The position numbers and the translations under genes are program-made. A stretch of DNA of 64,000 bases. It comes from Corella eumyota (Eukaryota; Chordata; Ascidiacea; Phlebobranchia; Corellidae). Shown here in pieces: positions 42,501 to 58,600 of the stretch (positions within the stretch are counted from its first letter, which is position 1; each line of letters starts with the position of its first letter). The notes under the pieces are model-generated. The model was not told the origin of the DNA and did no database searches. It saw only the letters and a list, made by a program, of their open reading frames with translations. Location of the stretch: contig OY720099.1 in the NCBI GenBank assembly GCA_963082875.1, positions 2,480,001 through 2,544,000 of the forward strand, in the 5' to 3' direction.

Positions 42501-45500
42501 ATTGGACCTGTGCGGTTCTAACACAACAATTATTTTTCGATTTAAAATTTTTTATTTTTTTTCAAAAAATTTGTATGCAATATCATAGGCCAAAAATATC
42601 ACGTGACCTAATGAAAACCAAAATAAAAATTACCTCAAACTTTTGTTTTACTGAAAATTTTCGCGAAATGTTTTATCTTGAATGTTAGTTAGGCCAATGC
42701 GCGTCTAATAAAATACAAAATTTTAGGTTTTGAGTTTTCATAAATTTTTAATAAAAGTTTCATAAATTTTATGAATATTAATATTTTTGAAAAATATTTT
42801 GTAAACACGGTAATTGAACCTGTGCGGTTCTAACACAACAATTATTTTTCGATTTAAAATTTTTTATTTTTTTTCAAAAAATTTGTATGCAATATCATTA
42901 GCCAAAAATATCACGTGACCTAATTAAACCCAAAATAAAAATTACCTCAAACTTTTGTTTTACTGAAAATTTTCGCGAAATGTTTTATCTTGAATGTTAG
43001 TTAGGCCAATGCGGGTCTAATAAAATACAAAATTTTAGGTTTTGAGATTTCATAAATTTTTAATAAAAGTTTCATAACTTTTATGAATATTAATATTTTT
43101 GAAAAATATTTTGTAAACACGGTAATTGGACCTGTGCAGTTCTAACACAACAATTATTTTTCGAATTAAAATTTTTTTTTTTTTTTTAAAGAATTTGTAT
43201 GCAATATCATAGGCCAAAAATATCACGTGACCTAATTAAACCCAAAATAAAAATTACCTCAAACTTTTGTTTTACTGAAAATTTTCGCGAAATGTTTTAT
43301 CTTGAATGTTAGTTAGGCCAATGCGGGTCTAATAAAATACAAAATTTTAGGTTTTGAGATTTCATAAATTTTTAATAAAAGTTTCATAACTTTTATGAAT
43401 ATTAATATTTTTGAAAAATATTTTGTAAACACGGTAATTGGACCTGTGCAGTTCTAACACAACAATTATTTTTCGATTTAAAATTTTTTTTTTTTTTTTA
43501 AAGAATTTGTATGCAATATCATAGGCCAAAAATATCACGTGACCTAATGAAAACCAAAATAAAAATTACCTCAAACTTTTGTTTTACTGAAAATTTTCAC
43601 GAAAGGTTTTATCTTGAATGTTAGTTAGGCCAATGCGCGTCTAATAAAATACAAAATTTTAGGTTTTGAGTTTTCATAAATTTTTAATAAAAGTTTCATA
43701 AATTTTATGAATATTAATATTTTTGAAAAATATTTTGTAAACACGGTAATTGGACCTGTGCGGTTCTAACACAACAATTATTTTTCGATTTAAAATTTTT
43801 TATTTTTTTTCAAAAAATTTGTATGCAATATCATTGGCCAAAAAGATCACGTGACCTGATTAAACCCAAAATAAAAATTACCTCAAACTTTTGTTTTACT
43901 GAAAATTTTCGCGAAATGTTTTATCTTGAATGTTAGTTAGGCCAATGCGCGTCTAATAAAATACAAAATTTTAGGTTTTGAGATTTCATAAATTTTTAAT
44001 AAAAGTTTCATAACTTTTATGAATATTAATATTTTTGAAAAATATTTTGTAAACACGGTAATTGAACCTGTGCGGTTCTAACACAACAATTATTTTTCGA
44101 TTTAAAATTTTTTATTTTTTTTCAAAAAATTTGTATGCAATATCATTAGCCAAAAATATCACGTGACCTAATTAAACCCAAAATAAAAATTACCTCAAAC
44201 TTTTGTTTTACTGAAAATTTTTGCGAAATGTTTTATCTTGAATGTTAGTTAGGCCAATGCGGGTCTAATAAAATACAAAATTTTAGGTTTTGAGATTTCA
44301 TAAATTTTTAATAAAAGTTTCATAACTTTTATGAATATTAATATTTTCGAAAAATATTTTGTAAACACGGTAATTGGACCTGTGCGGTTCTAACACAACA
44401 ATTATTTTCCGATTTAAAATTTTTTATTTTTTTTCAAAGAATTTGTATGCAATATCATTGGCCAAAAATATCACGTGACCTAATGAAAACCAAAATAAAA
44501 ATTACCTCAAACTTTTGTTTTACTGAAAATTTTCGCGAAATGTTTTATCTTGAATGTTAGTTAGGCCAATGCGCGTCTAATAGAATACAAAATTTTAGGT
44601 TTTGAAATTTCATAAATTTTTAATAAAAGTTTCATAACTTTTATGAATTTTAATATTTTTGAAAAATATTTTGTAAACACGGTAATTGGACCTGTGCGGT
44701 TCTAACACAACAATTATTTTTCGATTTAAAATTTTTTTATTTTTTTTTCAAAACATTTTATGCAATATCATTGGCCAAAAATATCACGTGACCTAATGAA
44801 AACCAAAATAAAAATTACCTCAAACTTTTGTTTTACTGAAAATTTTCGCGAAATGTTTTATCTTGAATGTTAGTTAGGCCAAAGCGCGTCTAATAAAACA
44901 CAAAATTTTAGGTTTTGAGATTTCATAAATTTTTAATAAAAGTTTCATAACTTTTATGAATATTAATATTTTTAAAAAATATTTTGTAAACACGGTAATT
45001 GGACCTGTGCGGTTTTAACACAACAATTATTTTTTGATTTAAAATTTTTTATTTTTTTTTAAAGAATTTGTATGCAATATCATTAACCAAAAATATCACG
45101 TGACCTAATTAAACCCAAAATAAAAATTACCTCAAACTTTTGTTTTACTGAAAATTTTCGCGAAATGTTTTATGTTGAATGTTAGTTAGGCCAATGCGCG
45201 TCTAATAAAATACAAAATTTTAGGTTTTGAGATTTCATAAATTTTTAATAAAAGTTTCATAACTTTTATGAATATTAATATTTTTGAAAAATATTTTGTA
45301 AACACGGCAATTGGACCTGTGCGGTTCTAACACAACAATTATTTTTCGATTTAAAATTTTTTTTTTTTTTTTAAAGAATTTGTATGCAATATCATAGGCC
45401 AAAAATATCACGTGACCTAATGAAAACCAAAATAAAAATTACCTCAAACTTTTGTTTTACTGAAAATTTTCGCAAAATGTTTTATTTTGAATGTTAGTTA

Positions 45501-48500
45501 GGCCAATGCGCGTCTAATAAAATACAAAATTTTAGGTTTTGAGATTTCATAAATTTTTAATAAAAGTTTCATAACTTTTATGAATATTAATATTTTTGAA
45601 AAATATTTTGTAAACACGGCAATTGGACCTGTGCGGTTCTAACACAACAATTATTTTTCGATTTAAAATTTTTTTTTTTTTTTTAAAGAATTTGTATGCA
45701 ATATCATAGGCCAAAAATATCACGTGACCTAATGAAAACCAAAATAAAAATTACCTCAAACTTTTGTTTTACTGAAAATTTTCGCAAAATGTTTTATCTT
45801 GAATGTTAGTTAGGCCAATGCGCGTCTAATAAAATACAAAATTTTAGGTTTTGAGTTTTCATAAATTTTTAATAAAAGTTTCATAAATTTTATGAATATT
45901 AATATTTTTGAAAAATATTTTGTAAACACGGTAATTGAACCTGTGCGGTTCTAACACAACAATTATTTTTCGATTTAAAATTTTTTATTTTTTTTCAAAA
46001 AATTTGTATGCAATATCATTAGCCAAAAATATCACGTGACCTAATTAAACCCAAAATAAAAATTACCTCAAACTTTTGTTTTACTGAAAATTTTCGCGAA
46101 ATGTTTTATCTTGAATGTTAGTTAGGCCAATGCGGGTCTAATAAAATACAAAATTTTAGGTTTTGAGATTTCATAAATTTTTAATAAAAGTTTCATAACT
46201 TTTATGAATATTAATATTTTTGAAAAATATTTTGTAAACACGGTAATTGGACCTGTGCGGTTCTAACACAACAATTATTTTTCGATTTAAAATTTTTTTT
46301 TTTTTTTTAAAGAATTTGTATGCAATATCATAGGCCAAAAATATCACGTGACCTAATGAAAACCAAAATAAAAATTACCTCAAACTTTTGTTTTACTGAA
46401 AATTTTCGCGAAATGTTTTATCTTGAATGTTAGTTAGGCCAATGCGCGTCTAATAAAATACAAAATTTTAGGTTTTGAGTTTTCATAAATTTTTAATAAA
46501 AGTTTCATAAATTTTATGAATATTAATATTTTTGAAAAATATTTTGTAAACACGGTAATTGGACCTGTGCGGTTCTAACACAACAATTATTTTTGGATTT
46601 AAAATTTTTTATTTTTTTTCAAAAAATTTGTATGCAATATCATTGGCCAAAAAGATCACGTGACCTGATTAAACCCAAAATAAAAATTACCTCAAACTTT
46701 TGTTTTACTGAAAATTTTCGCGAAATGTTTTATCTTGAATGTTAGTTAGGCCAATGCGCGTCTAATAAAATACAAAATTTTAGGTTTTGAGATTTCATAA
46801 ATTTTTAATAAAAGTTTCATAACTTTTATGAATATTAATATTTTTGAAAAATATTTTGTAAACACGGTAATTGAACCTGTGCGGTTCTAACACAACAATT
46901 ATTTTTCGATTTAAAATTTTTTATTTTTTTTCAAAAAATTTGTATGCAATATCATTAGCCAAAAATATCACGTGACCTAATTAAACCCAAAATAAAAATT
47001 ACCTCAAACTTTTGTTTTACTGAAAATTTTCGCGAAATGTTTTATCTTGAATGTTAGTTAGGCCAATGCGGGTCTAATAAAATACAAAATTTTAGGTTTT
47101 GAGATTTCATAAATTTTTAATAAAAGTTTCATAACTTTTATGAATATTAATATTTTCGAAAAATATTTTGTAAACACGGTAATTGGACCTGTGCGGTTCT
47201 AACACAACAATTATTTTTCGATTTAAAATTTTTTATTTTTTTTCAAAGAATTTGTATGCAATATCATTGGTCAAAAATATCACGTGACCTAATGAAAACC
47301 AAAATAAAAATTACCTCAAACTTTTGTTTTACTGAAAATTTTCGCAAAATGTTTTATCTTGAATGTTAGTTAGACCAATGCGCGTCTAATTAAATACAAA
47401 ATTTTAGGTTTTAAGATTTCATAAATTATTAATTAAAGTTTCATAACTTTTATGAATATTAATATTTTTGAAAAATATTTTGTAAACACGGTAATTGGAC
47501 CTGTGCGGTTCTAACACAACAATTATTTTTCGATTTAAAATTTTTTTATTTTTTTTTCAAAACATTTTATGCAATATCATTGACCAAAAATATCACGTGA
47601 CCTAATGAAAATCAAAATAAAAATTATCTCAAACTTTTGTTTTACTGAAAATTTTCGCGAAATGTTTTATCTTGAATGTTAGTTAGGCCAATGCGCGTCT
47701 AATAAAATACAAAATTTTAGGTTTTGAGATTTCATAAATTTTTAATAAAAGTTTCATAACTTTTATGAATATTAATATTTTTGAAAAATATTTTGTAAAC
47801 ACGGTAATTGGACCTGTGCGGTTCTAACACAACAATTATTTTTCGATTTAAAATTTTTTTTTTTTTTTTTAAAGAATTTGTATGCAATATCATAGGCCAA
47901 ATATATCACGTGACCTAATGAAAACCAAAATAAAAATTACCTCAAACTTTTGTTTTACTGAAAATTTTCGCGAAATGTTTTATCTTGAATGTTAGTTAGG
48001 CCAATGCGCGTCTAATAAAATACAAAATTTTAGGTTTTGAGTTTTCATAAATTTTTAATAAAAGTTTCATAAATTTTATGAATATTAATATTTTTGAAAA
48101 ATATTTTGTAAACACGGTAATTGAACCTGTGCGGTTCTAACACAACAATTATTTTTCGATTTAAAATTTTTTATTTTTTTTCAAAAAATTTGTATGCAAT
48201 ATCATTAGCCAAAAATATCACGTGACCTAATTAAACCCAAAATAAAAATTACCTCAAACTTTTGTTTTACTGAAAATTTTCGCGAAATGTTTTATCTTGA
48301 ATGTTAGTTAGGCCAATGCGGGTCTAATAAAATACAAAATTTTAGGTTTTGAGATTTCATAAATTTTTAATAAAAGTTTCATAACTTTTATGAATATTAA
48401 TATTTTTGAAAAATATTTTGTAAACACGGTAATTGGACCTGTGCGGTTCTAACACAACAATTATTTTTCGATTTAAAATTTTTTTTTTTTTTTAAAGAAT

Positions 48501-49699
48501 TTGTATGCAATATCATAGGCCAAAAATATCACGTGACCTAATGAAAACCAAAATAAAAATTACCTCAAACTTTTGTTTTACTGAAAATTTTCGCGAAATG
48601 TTTTATCTTGAATGTTAGTTAGGCCGATGCGCGTCTAATAAAATACAAAATTTTAGGTTTTGAGTTTTCATAAATTTTTAATAAAAGTTTCATAAATTTT
48701 ATGAATATTAATATTTTTGAAAAATATTTTGTAAACACGGTAATTGGACCTGTGCGGTTCTAACACAACAATTATTTTTCGATTTAAAATTTTTTATTTT
48801 TTTTCAAAAAATTTGTATGCAATATCATTGGCCAAAAAGATCACGTGACCTGATTAAACCCAAAATAAAAATTACCTCAAACTTTTGTTTTACTGAAATT
48901 TTCGCGAAATGTTTTATCTTGAATGTTAGTTAGGCCAATGCGCGTCTAATAAAATACAAAATTTTAGGTTTTGAGATTTCATAAATTTTTAATAAAAGTT
49001 TCATAACTTTTATGAATATTAATATTTTTGAAAAATATTTTGTAAACACGGTAATTGAACCTGTGCGGTTCTAACACAACAATTATTTTTCGATTTAAAA
49101 TTTTTTATTTTTTTTCAAAAAATTTGTATGCAATATCATTAGCCAAAAATATCACGTGACCTAATTAAACCCAAAATAAAAATTACCTCAAACTTTTGTT
49201 TTACTGAAAATTTTCGCGAAATGTTTTATCTTGAATGTTAGTTAGGCCAATGCGGGTCTAATAAAATACAAAATTTTAGGTTTTGAGATTTCATAAATTT
49301 TTAATAAAAGTTTCATAACTTTTATGAATATTAATATTTTCGAAAAATATTTTGTAAACACGGTAATTGGACCTGTGCGGTTCTAACACAACAATTATTT
49401 TTCGATTTAAAATTTTTTATTTTTTTTCAAAGAATTTGTATGCAATATCATTGGCCAAAAATATCACGTGACCTAATGAAAACCAAAATAAAAATTACCT
49501 CAAACTTTTGTTTTACTGAAAATTTTCGCAAAATGTTTTTTCTTGAATGTTAGTTAGACCAATGCGCGTCTAATTAAATACAAAATTTTAGGTTTTAAGA
49601 TTTCATAAATTATTAATTAAAGTTTCATAACTTTTATGAATATTAATATTTTTGAAAAATATTTTGTAAACACGGTAATTGGACCTGTGCGGTTCTAAC

Positions 49700-52600
49700 A
49701 CAACAATTATTTTTCGATTTAAAATTTTTTATTTTTTTTCAAAAAATTTGTATGCAATATCATTAGCCAAAAATATCACGTGACCTAATTAAACCCAAAA
49801 TAAAAATTACCTCAAACTTTTGTTTTACTGAAAATTTTCGCGAAATGTTTTATCTTGAATGTTAGTTAGGCCAATGCGGGTCTAATAAAATACAAAATTT
49901 TAGGTTTTGAGATTTCATAAATTTTTAATAAAAGTTTCATAACTTTTATGAATATTAATATTTTCGAAAAATATTTTGTAAACACGGTAATTGGACCTGT
50001 GCGGTTCTAACACAACAATTATTTTTCGATTTAAAATTTTTTATTTTTTTTCAAAGAATTTGTATGCAATATCATTGGCCAAAAATATCACGTGACCTAA
50101 TGAAAACCAAAATAAAAATTACCTCAAACTTTTGTTTTACTGAAAATTTTCGCAAAATGTTTTTTCTTGAATGTTAGTTAGACCAATGCGCGTCTAATTA
50201 AATACAAAATTTTAGGTTTTAAGATTTCATAAATTATTAATTAAAGTTTCATAACTTTTATGAATATTAATATTTTTGAAAAATATTTTGTAAACACGGT
50301 AATTGGACCTGTGCGGTTCTAACACAACAATTATTTTTCGATTTAAAATTTTTTTATTTTTTTTTCAAAACATTTTATGCAATATCATTGACCAAAAATA
50401 TCACGTGACCTAATGAAAATCAAAATAAAAATTACCTCAAACTTTTGTTTTACTGAAAATTTTTGCAAAATGTTTTATCTTGAATGTTAGTTAGGCCAAT
50501 GCGCGTCTAATAAAATACAAAATTTTAGGTTTTGAGATTTCATAAATTTTTAATAAAAGTTTCATAACTTTTATGAATATTAATATTTTTGAAAAAAATT
50601 TTGTAAACACGGTAATTGGACCTGTGCGGTTCTAACACAACAGTTATTTTTCGATTTAAAATTTTTTTATTTTTTTTTAAAGAATTTGTATGCAATATCA
50701 TTGGCCAAAAATATCACGTGACCTAATGAAAACCAAAATAAAAATTACCTCAAACTTTTGTTTTACTGAAAATTTTCGCGAAATGTTTTATCTTGAATGT
50801 TAGTTAGGCCAATGCGCGTCTAATAAAATACAAAATTTTAGGTTTTGAGATTTCATAAATTTTTTAATAAAAGTTTCATAACTTTTATGAATATTAATAT
50901 TTTTAAAAAATATTTTGTAAACACGGTAATTGGACCTGTGCGGTTCTAACACAACAATTATTTTTCGATTTAAAATTTTTTATTTTTTTTCAAAAAATTT
51001 GTATGCAATATCATTAGCCAAAAATATCACGTGACCTAATTAAACCCAAAATAAAAATTACCTCAAACTTTTGTTTTACTGAAAATTTTCGCGAAATGTT
51101 TTATCTTGAATGTTAGTTAGGCCAATGCGGGTCTAATAAAATACAAAATTTTAGGTTTTGAGATTTCATAAATTATTAATTAAAGTTTCATAACTTTTAT
51201 GAATATTAATATTTTTGAAAAAAATTTTGTAAACACGGTAATTGGACCTGTGCGGTTCTAACACAACAATTATTTTTCGATTTAAAATTTTTTATTTTTT
51301 TTCAAAGAATTTGTATGCAATATCATTGGCCAAAAATATCACGTGACCTAATGAAAATCAAAATAAAAATTACCTCAAACTTTTGTTTTACTGAAAATTT
51401 TCGCGAAATGTTTTATCTTGAATGTTAGTTAGGCCAATGCGCGTCTAATAAAATACAAAATTTTAGGTTTTGAGATTTCATCAATTTTTGAAAAAAAGTT
51501 TCATAACTTTTATGAATATTAATTTTTCTGAAAAATATTTTGTAAACACGGTAATTTGACCTGTGCGGTTCTAACACAACAATTATTTTTCGATTTAAAA
51601 TTTTTTATTTTTTTTAAAAAAATTGTATGCAATATTATTGGCCAAAAATATCACGTGACCTAATGAAAACCAAAATAAAAATTACCTCAAACTTTTGTTT
51701 TACTGAAAATTTTTGCAAAATGTTTTATCTTGAATGTTAGTTAGGCCAATGCGCGTCTAATAAAATACAAAATTTTAGGTTTTGAGATTTCATAAATTTT
51801 TAATAAAAGTTTCATAACTTTTATGAATATTAATATTTTTAAAAAATATTTTGTAAACACGGTAATTGGACCTGTGCGGTTCTAACACAACAATTATTTT
51901 TCGATTTAAAATTTTTTATTTTTTTTCAAAAAATTTGTATGCAATATCATTGGCCTAAAATATCACGTGACCTAATGAAAACCAAAATAAAAATTACCTC
52001 AAACTTTTGTTTTACTGAAAATTTTCGCGAAATGTTTTATCTTGAATGTTAGTTAGGCCAATGCGCGTCTAATAAAATACAAAATTTTAGGTTTTGAGAT
52101 TTCATAAATTTTTAATAAAAGTTTCATAACTTTTATGAATATTAATATTTTTGAAAAATATTTTGTAAACACGGTAATTGGACCTGTGCGGTTCTAACAC
52201 AACAATTATTTTTCGATTTAAAATTTTTTATTTTTTTTAAAAAATTTGTATGCAATATTATTGGCCAAAAATATCACGTGACCTAATGAAAACCAAAATA
52301 AAAATTACCTCAAACTTTTGTTTTACTGAAAATTTTCGCGAAATGTTTTATCTTGAATGTTAGTTAGGCCAATGCGCGTCTAATAAAATACAAAATTTTA
52401 GGTTTTGAGATTTCATAAATTTTTAATAAAAGTTTCATAACTTTTATGAATATTAATATTTTTGAAAAATATTTTGTAAACACGGTAATTGAACCTGTGC
52501 GGTTCTAACACAACAATTATTTTTCGATTTAAAATTTTTTATTTTTTTTCAAAAAATTTGTATGCAATATCATTAGCCAAAAATATCACGTGACCTAATT

Positions 52601-55600
52601 AAACCCAAAATAAAAATTACCTCAAACTTTTGTTTTACTGAAAATTTTCGCGAAATGTTTTATCTTGAATGTTAGTTAGGCCAATGCGCGTCTAATAAAA
52701 TACAAAATTTTAGGTTTTGAGATTTCATAAATTTTTAATAAAAGTTTCATAACTTTTATGAATATTAATATTTTTGAAAAATATTTTGTAAACACGGCAA
52801 TTGGACCTGTGCCGTTCTAACACAACAATTATTTTTCGATTTAAAATTTTTTTTTTTTTTTTAAAGAATTTGTATGCAATATCATAGGCCAAAAATATCA
52901 CGTGACCTAATGAAAACCAAAATAAAAATTACCTCAAACTTTTGTTTTACTGAAAATTTTCGCGAAATGTTTTATCTTGAATGTTAGTTAGGCCAATGCG
53001 CGTCTAATAAAATACAAAATTTTAGGTTTTGAGTTTTCATAAATTTTTAATAAAAGTTTCATAAATTTTATGAATATTAATATTTTTGAAAAATATTTTG
53101 TAAACACGGTAATTGAACCTGTGCGGTTCTAACACAACAATTATTTTTCGATTTAAAATTTTTTATTTTTTTTCAAAAAATTTGTATGCAATATCATTAG
53201 CCAAAAATATCACGTGACCTAATTAAACCCAAAATAAAAATTACCTCAAACTTTTGTTTTACTGAAAATTTTCGCGAAATGTTTTATCTTGAATGTTAGT
53301 TAGGCCAATGCGGGTCTAATAAAATACAAAATTTTAGGTTTTGAGATTTCATAAATTTTTAATAAAAGTTTCATAACTTTTATGAATATTAATATTTTTG
53401 AAAAATATTTTGTAAACACGGTAATTGGACCTGTGCGGTTCTAACACAACAATTATTTTTCGATTTAAAATTTTTTTTTTTTTTTTAAAGAATTTGTATG
53501 CAATATCATAGGCCAAAAATATCACGTGACCTAATGAAAACCAAAATAAAAATTACCTCAAACTTTTGTTTTACTGAAAATTTTCGCGAAATGTTTTATC
53601 TTGAATGTTAGTTAGGCCAATGCACGTCTAATAAAATACAAAATTTTAGGTTTTGAGTTTTCATAAATTTTTAATAAAAGTTTCATAAATTTTATGAATA
53701 TTAATATTTTTGAAAAATATTTTGTAAACACGGTAATTGGACCTGTGCGGTTCTAACACAACAATTATTTTTCGATTTAAAATTTTTTATTTTTTTTCAA
53801 AAAATTTGTATGCAATATCATTGGCCAAAAAGATCACGTGACCTGATTAAACCCAAAATAAAAATTACCTCAAACTTTTGTTTTACTGAAAATTTTCGCG
53901 AAATGTTTTATCTTGAATGTTAGTTAGGCCAATGCGCGTCTAATAAAATACAAAATTTTAGGTTTTGAGATTTCATAAATTTTTAATAAAAGTTTCATAA
54001 CTTTTATGAATATTAATATTTTTGAAAAATATTTTGTAAACACGGTAATTGAACCTGTGCGGTTCTAACACAACAATTATTTTTCGATTTAAAATTTTTT
54101 ATTTTTTTTCAAAAAATTTGTATGCAATATCATTAGCCAAAAATATCACGTGACCTAATTAAACCCAAAATAAAAATTACCTCAAACTTTTGTTTTACTG
54201 AAAATTTTCGCGAAATGTTTTATCTTGAATGTTAGTTAGGCCAATGCGGGTCTAATAAAATACAAAATTTTAGGTTTTGAGATTTCATAAATTTTTAATA
54301 AAAGTTTCATAACTTTTATGAATATTAATATTTTCGAAAAATATTTTGTAAACACGGTAATTGGACCTGTGCGGTTCTAACACAACAATTATTTTTCGAT
54401 TTAAAATTTTTTATTTTTTTTCAAAGAATTTGTATGCAATATCATTGGCCAAAAATATCACGTGACCTAATGAAAATAAAAATAAAAATTACCTCAAACT
54501 TTTGTTTTACTGAAAATTTTCGCAAAATGTTTTATCTTGAATGTTAGTTAGACCAATGCGCGTCTAATTAAATACAAAATTTTAGGTTTTAAGATTTCAT
54601 AAATTATTAATTAAAGTTTCATAACTTTTATGAATATTAATATTTTTAAAAAATATTTTGTAAACACGGTAATTGGACCTGTGCGGTTCTAACACAACAA
54701 TTATTTTTCGATTTAAAATTTTTTATTTTTTTTCAAAAAATTTGTATGCAATATCATTGGCCAAAAAGATCACGTGACCTGATTAAACCCAAAATAAAAA
54801 TTACCTCAAACTTTTGTTTTACTGAAAATTTTCGCGAAATGTTTTATCTTGAATGTTAGTTAGGCCAATGCGCGTCTAATAAAATACAAAATTTTAGGTT
54901 TTGAGATTTCATAAATTTTTAATAAAAGTTTCATAACTTTTATGAATATTAATATTTTTGAAAAATATTTTGTAAACACGGTAATTGAACCTGTGCGGTT
55001 CTAACACAACAATTATTTTTCGATTTAAAATTTTTTATTTTTTTTCAAAAAATTTGTATGCAATATCATTAGCCAAAAATATCACGTGACCTAATTAAAC
55101 CCAAAATAAAAATTACCTCAAACTTTTGTTTTACTGAAAATTTTCGCGAAATGTTTTATCTTGAATGTTAGTTAGGCCAATGCGGGTCTAATAAAATACA
55201 AAATTTTAGGTTTTGAGATTTCATAAATTTTTAATAAAAGTTTCATAACTTTTATGAATATTAATATTTTCGAAAAATATTTTGTAAACACGGTAATTGG
55301 ACCTGTGCGGTTCTAACACAACAATTATTTTTCGATTTAAAATTTTTTATTTTTTTTCAAAGAATTTGTATGCAATATCATTGGCCAAAAATATCACGTG
55401 ACCTAATGAAAACCAAAATAAAAATTACCTCAAACTTTTGTTTTACTGAAAATTTTCGCAAAATGTTTTTTCTTGAATGTTAGTTAGACCAATGCGCGTC
55501 TAATTAAATACAAAATTTTAGGTTTTAAGATTTCATAAATTATTAATAAAAGTTTCATAACTTTTATGAATATTAATATTTTTGAAAAATATTTTGTAAA

Positions 55601-58600
55601 CACGGTAATTGGACCTGTGCGGTTCTAACACAACAATTATTTTTCGATTTAAAATTTTTTTATTTTTTTTTCAAAACATTTTATGCAATATCATTGACCA
55701 AAAATATCACGTGACCTAATGAAAATCAAAATAAAAATTACCTCAAACTTTTGTTTTACTGAAAATTTTTGCAAAATGTTTTATCTTGAATGTTAGTTAG
55801 GCCAATGCGCGTCTAATAAAATACAAAATTTTAGGTTTTGAGATTTCATAAATTTTTAATAAAAGTTTCATAACTTTTATGAATATTAATATTTTTGAAA
55901 AAAATTTTGTAAACACGGTAATTGGACCTGTGCGGTTCTAACACAACAATTATTTTTCGATTTAAAATTTTTTTATTTTTTTTTAAAGAATTTGTATGCA
56001 ATATCATTGGCCAAAAATATCACGTGACCTAATGAAAACCAAAATAAAAATTACCTCAAACTTTTGTTTTACTGAAAATTTTCGCGAAATGTTTTATCTT
56101 GAATGTTAGTTAGGCCAATGCGCGTCTAATAAAATACAAAATTTTAGGTTTTGAGATTTCATAAATTTTTTAATAAAAGTTTCATAACTTTTATGAATAT
56201 TAATATTTTTAAAAAATATTTTGTAAACACGGTAATTGGACCTGTGCGGTTCTAACACAACAATTATTTTTCGATTTAAAATTTTTTATTTTTTTTCAAA
56301 AAATTTGTATGCAATATCATTAGCCAAAAATATCACGTGACCTAATTAAACCCAAAATAAAAATTACCTCAAACTTTTGTTTTACTGAAAATTTTCGCGA
56401 AATGTTTTATCTTGAATGTTAGTTAGGCCAATGCGGGTCTAATAAAATACAAAATTTTAGGTTTTGAGATTTCATAAATTATTAATTAAAGTTTCATAAC
56501 TTTTATGAATATTAATATTTTTGAAAAAAATTTTGTAAACACGGTAATTGGACCTGTGCGGTTCTAACACAACAATTATTTTTCGATTTAAAATTTTTTA
56601 TTTTTTTTCAAAGAATTTGTATGCAATATCATTGGCCAAAAATATCACGTGACCTAATGAAAATCAAAATAAAAATTACCTCAAACTTTTGTTTTACTGA
56701 AAATTTTCGCGAAATGTTTTATCTTGAATGTTAGTTAGGCCAATGCGCGTCTAATAAAATACAAAATTTTAGGTTTTGAGATTTCATCAATTTTTGAAAA
56801 AAAGTTTCATAACTTTTATGAATATTAATTTTTCTGAAAAATATTTTGTAAACACGGTAATTTGACCTGTGCGGTTCTAACACAACAATTATTTTTCGAT
56901 TTAAAATTTTTTATTTTTTATTAAAAAAATTGTATGCAATATTATTGGCCAAAAATATCACGTGACCTAATGAAAACCAAAATAAAAATTACCTCAAACT
57001 TTTGTTTTACTGAAAATTTTTGCAAAATGTTTTATCTTGAATGTTAGTTAGGCCAATGCGCGTCTAATAAAATACAAAATTTTAGGTTTTGAGATTTCAT
57101 AAATTTTTAATAAAAGTTTCATAACTTTTATGAATATTAATATTTTTAAAAAATATTTTGTAAACACGGTAATTGGACCTGTGCGGTTCTAACACAACAA
57201 TTATTTTTCGATTTAAAATTTTTTATTTTTTTTCAAAAAATTTGTATGCAATATCATTGGCCTAAAATATCACGTGACCTAATGAAAACCAAAATAAAAA
57301 TTACCTCAAACTTTTGTTTTACTGAAAATTTTCGCGAAATGTTTTATCTTGAATGTTAGTTAGGCCAATGCGCGTCTAATAAAATACAAAATTTTAGGTT
57401 TTGAGATTTCATAAATTTTTAATAAAAGTTTCATAACTTTTATGAATATTAATATTTTTGAAAAATATTTTGTAAACACGGTAATTGGACCTGTGCGGTT
57501 CTAACACAACAATTATTTTTCGATTTAAAATTTTTTATTTTTTTTAAAAAATTTGTATGCAATATTATTGGCCAAAAATATCACGTGACCTAATGAAAAC
57601 CAAAATAAAAATTACCTCAAACTTTTGTTTTACTGAAAATTTTCGCGAAATGTTTTATCTTGAATGTTAGTTAGGCCAATGCGCGTCTAATAAAATACAA
57701 AATTTTAGGTTTTGAGATTTCATAAATTTTTAATAAAAGTTTCATAACTTTTATGAATATTAATATTTTTGAAAAATATTTTGTAAACACGGTAATTGAA
57801 CCTGTGCGGTTCTAACACAACAATTATTTTTCGATTTAAAATTTTTTATTTTTTTTCAAAAAATTTGTATGCAATATCATTAGCCAAAAATATCACGTGA
57901 CCTAATTAAACCCAAAATAAAAATTACCTCAAACTTTTGTTTTACTGAAAATTTTCGCGAAATGTTTTATCTTGAATGTTAGTTAGGCCAATGCGCGTCT
58001 AATAAAATACAAAATTTTAGGTTTTGAGATTTCATAAATTTTTAATAAAAGTTTCATAACTTTTATGAATATTAATATTTTTGAAAAATATTTTGTAAAC
58101 ACGGCAATTGGACCTGTGCGGTTCTAACACAACAATTATTTTTCGATTTAAAATTTTTTTTTTTTTTTTAAAGAATTTGTATGCAATATCATAGGCCAAA
58201 AATATCACGTGACCTAATGAAAACCAAAATAAAAATTACCTCAAACTTTTGTTTTACTGAAAATTTTCGCGAAATGTTTTATCTTGAATGTTAGTTAGGC
58301 CAATGCGCGTCTAATAAAATACAAAATTTTAGGTTTTGAGTTTTCATAAATTTTTAATAAAAGTTTCATAAATTTTATGAATATTAATATTTTTGAAAAA
58401 TATTTTGTAAACACGGTAATTGAACCTGTGCGGTTCTAACACAACAATTATTTTTCGATTTAAAATTTTTTATTTTTTTTCAAAAAATTTGTATGCAATA
58501 TCATTAGCCAAAAATATCACGTGACCTAATTAAACCCAAAATAAAAATTACCTCAAACTTTTGTTTTACTGAAAATTTTCGCGAAATGTTTTATCTTGAA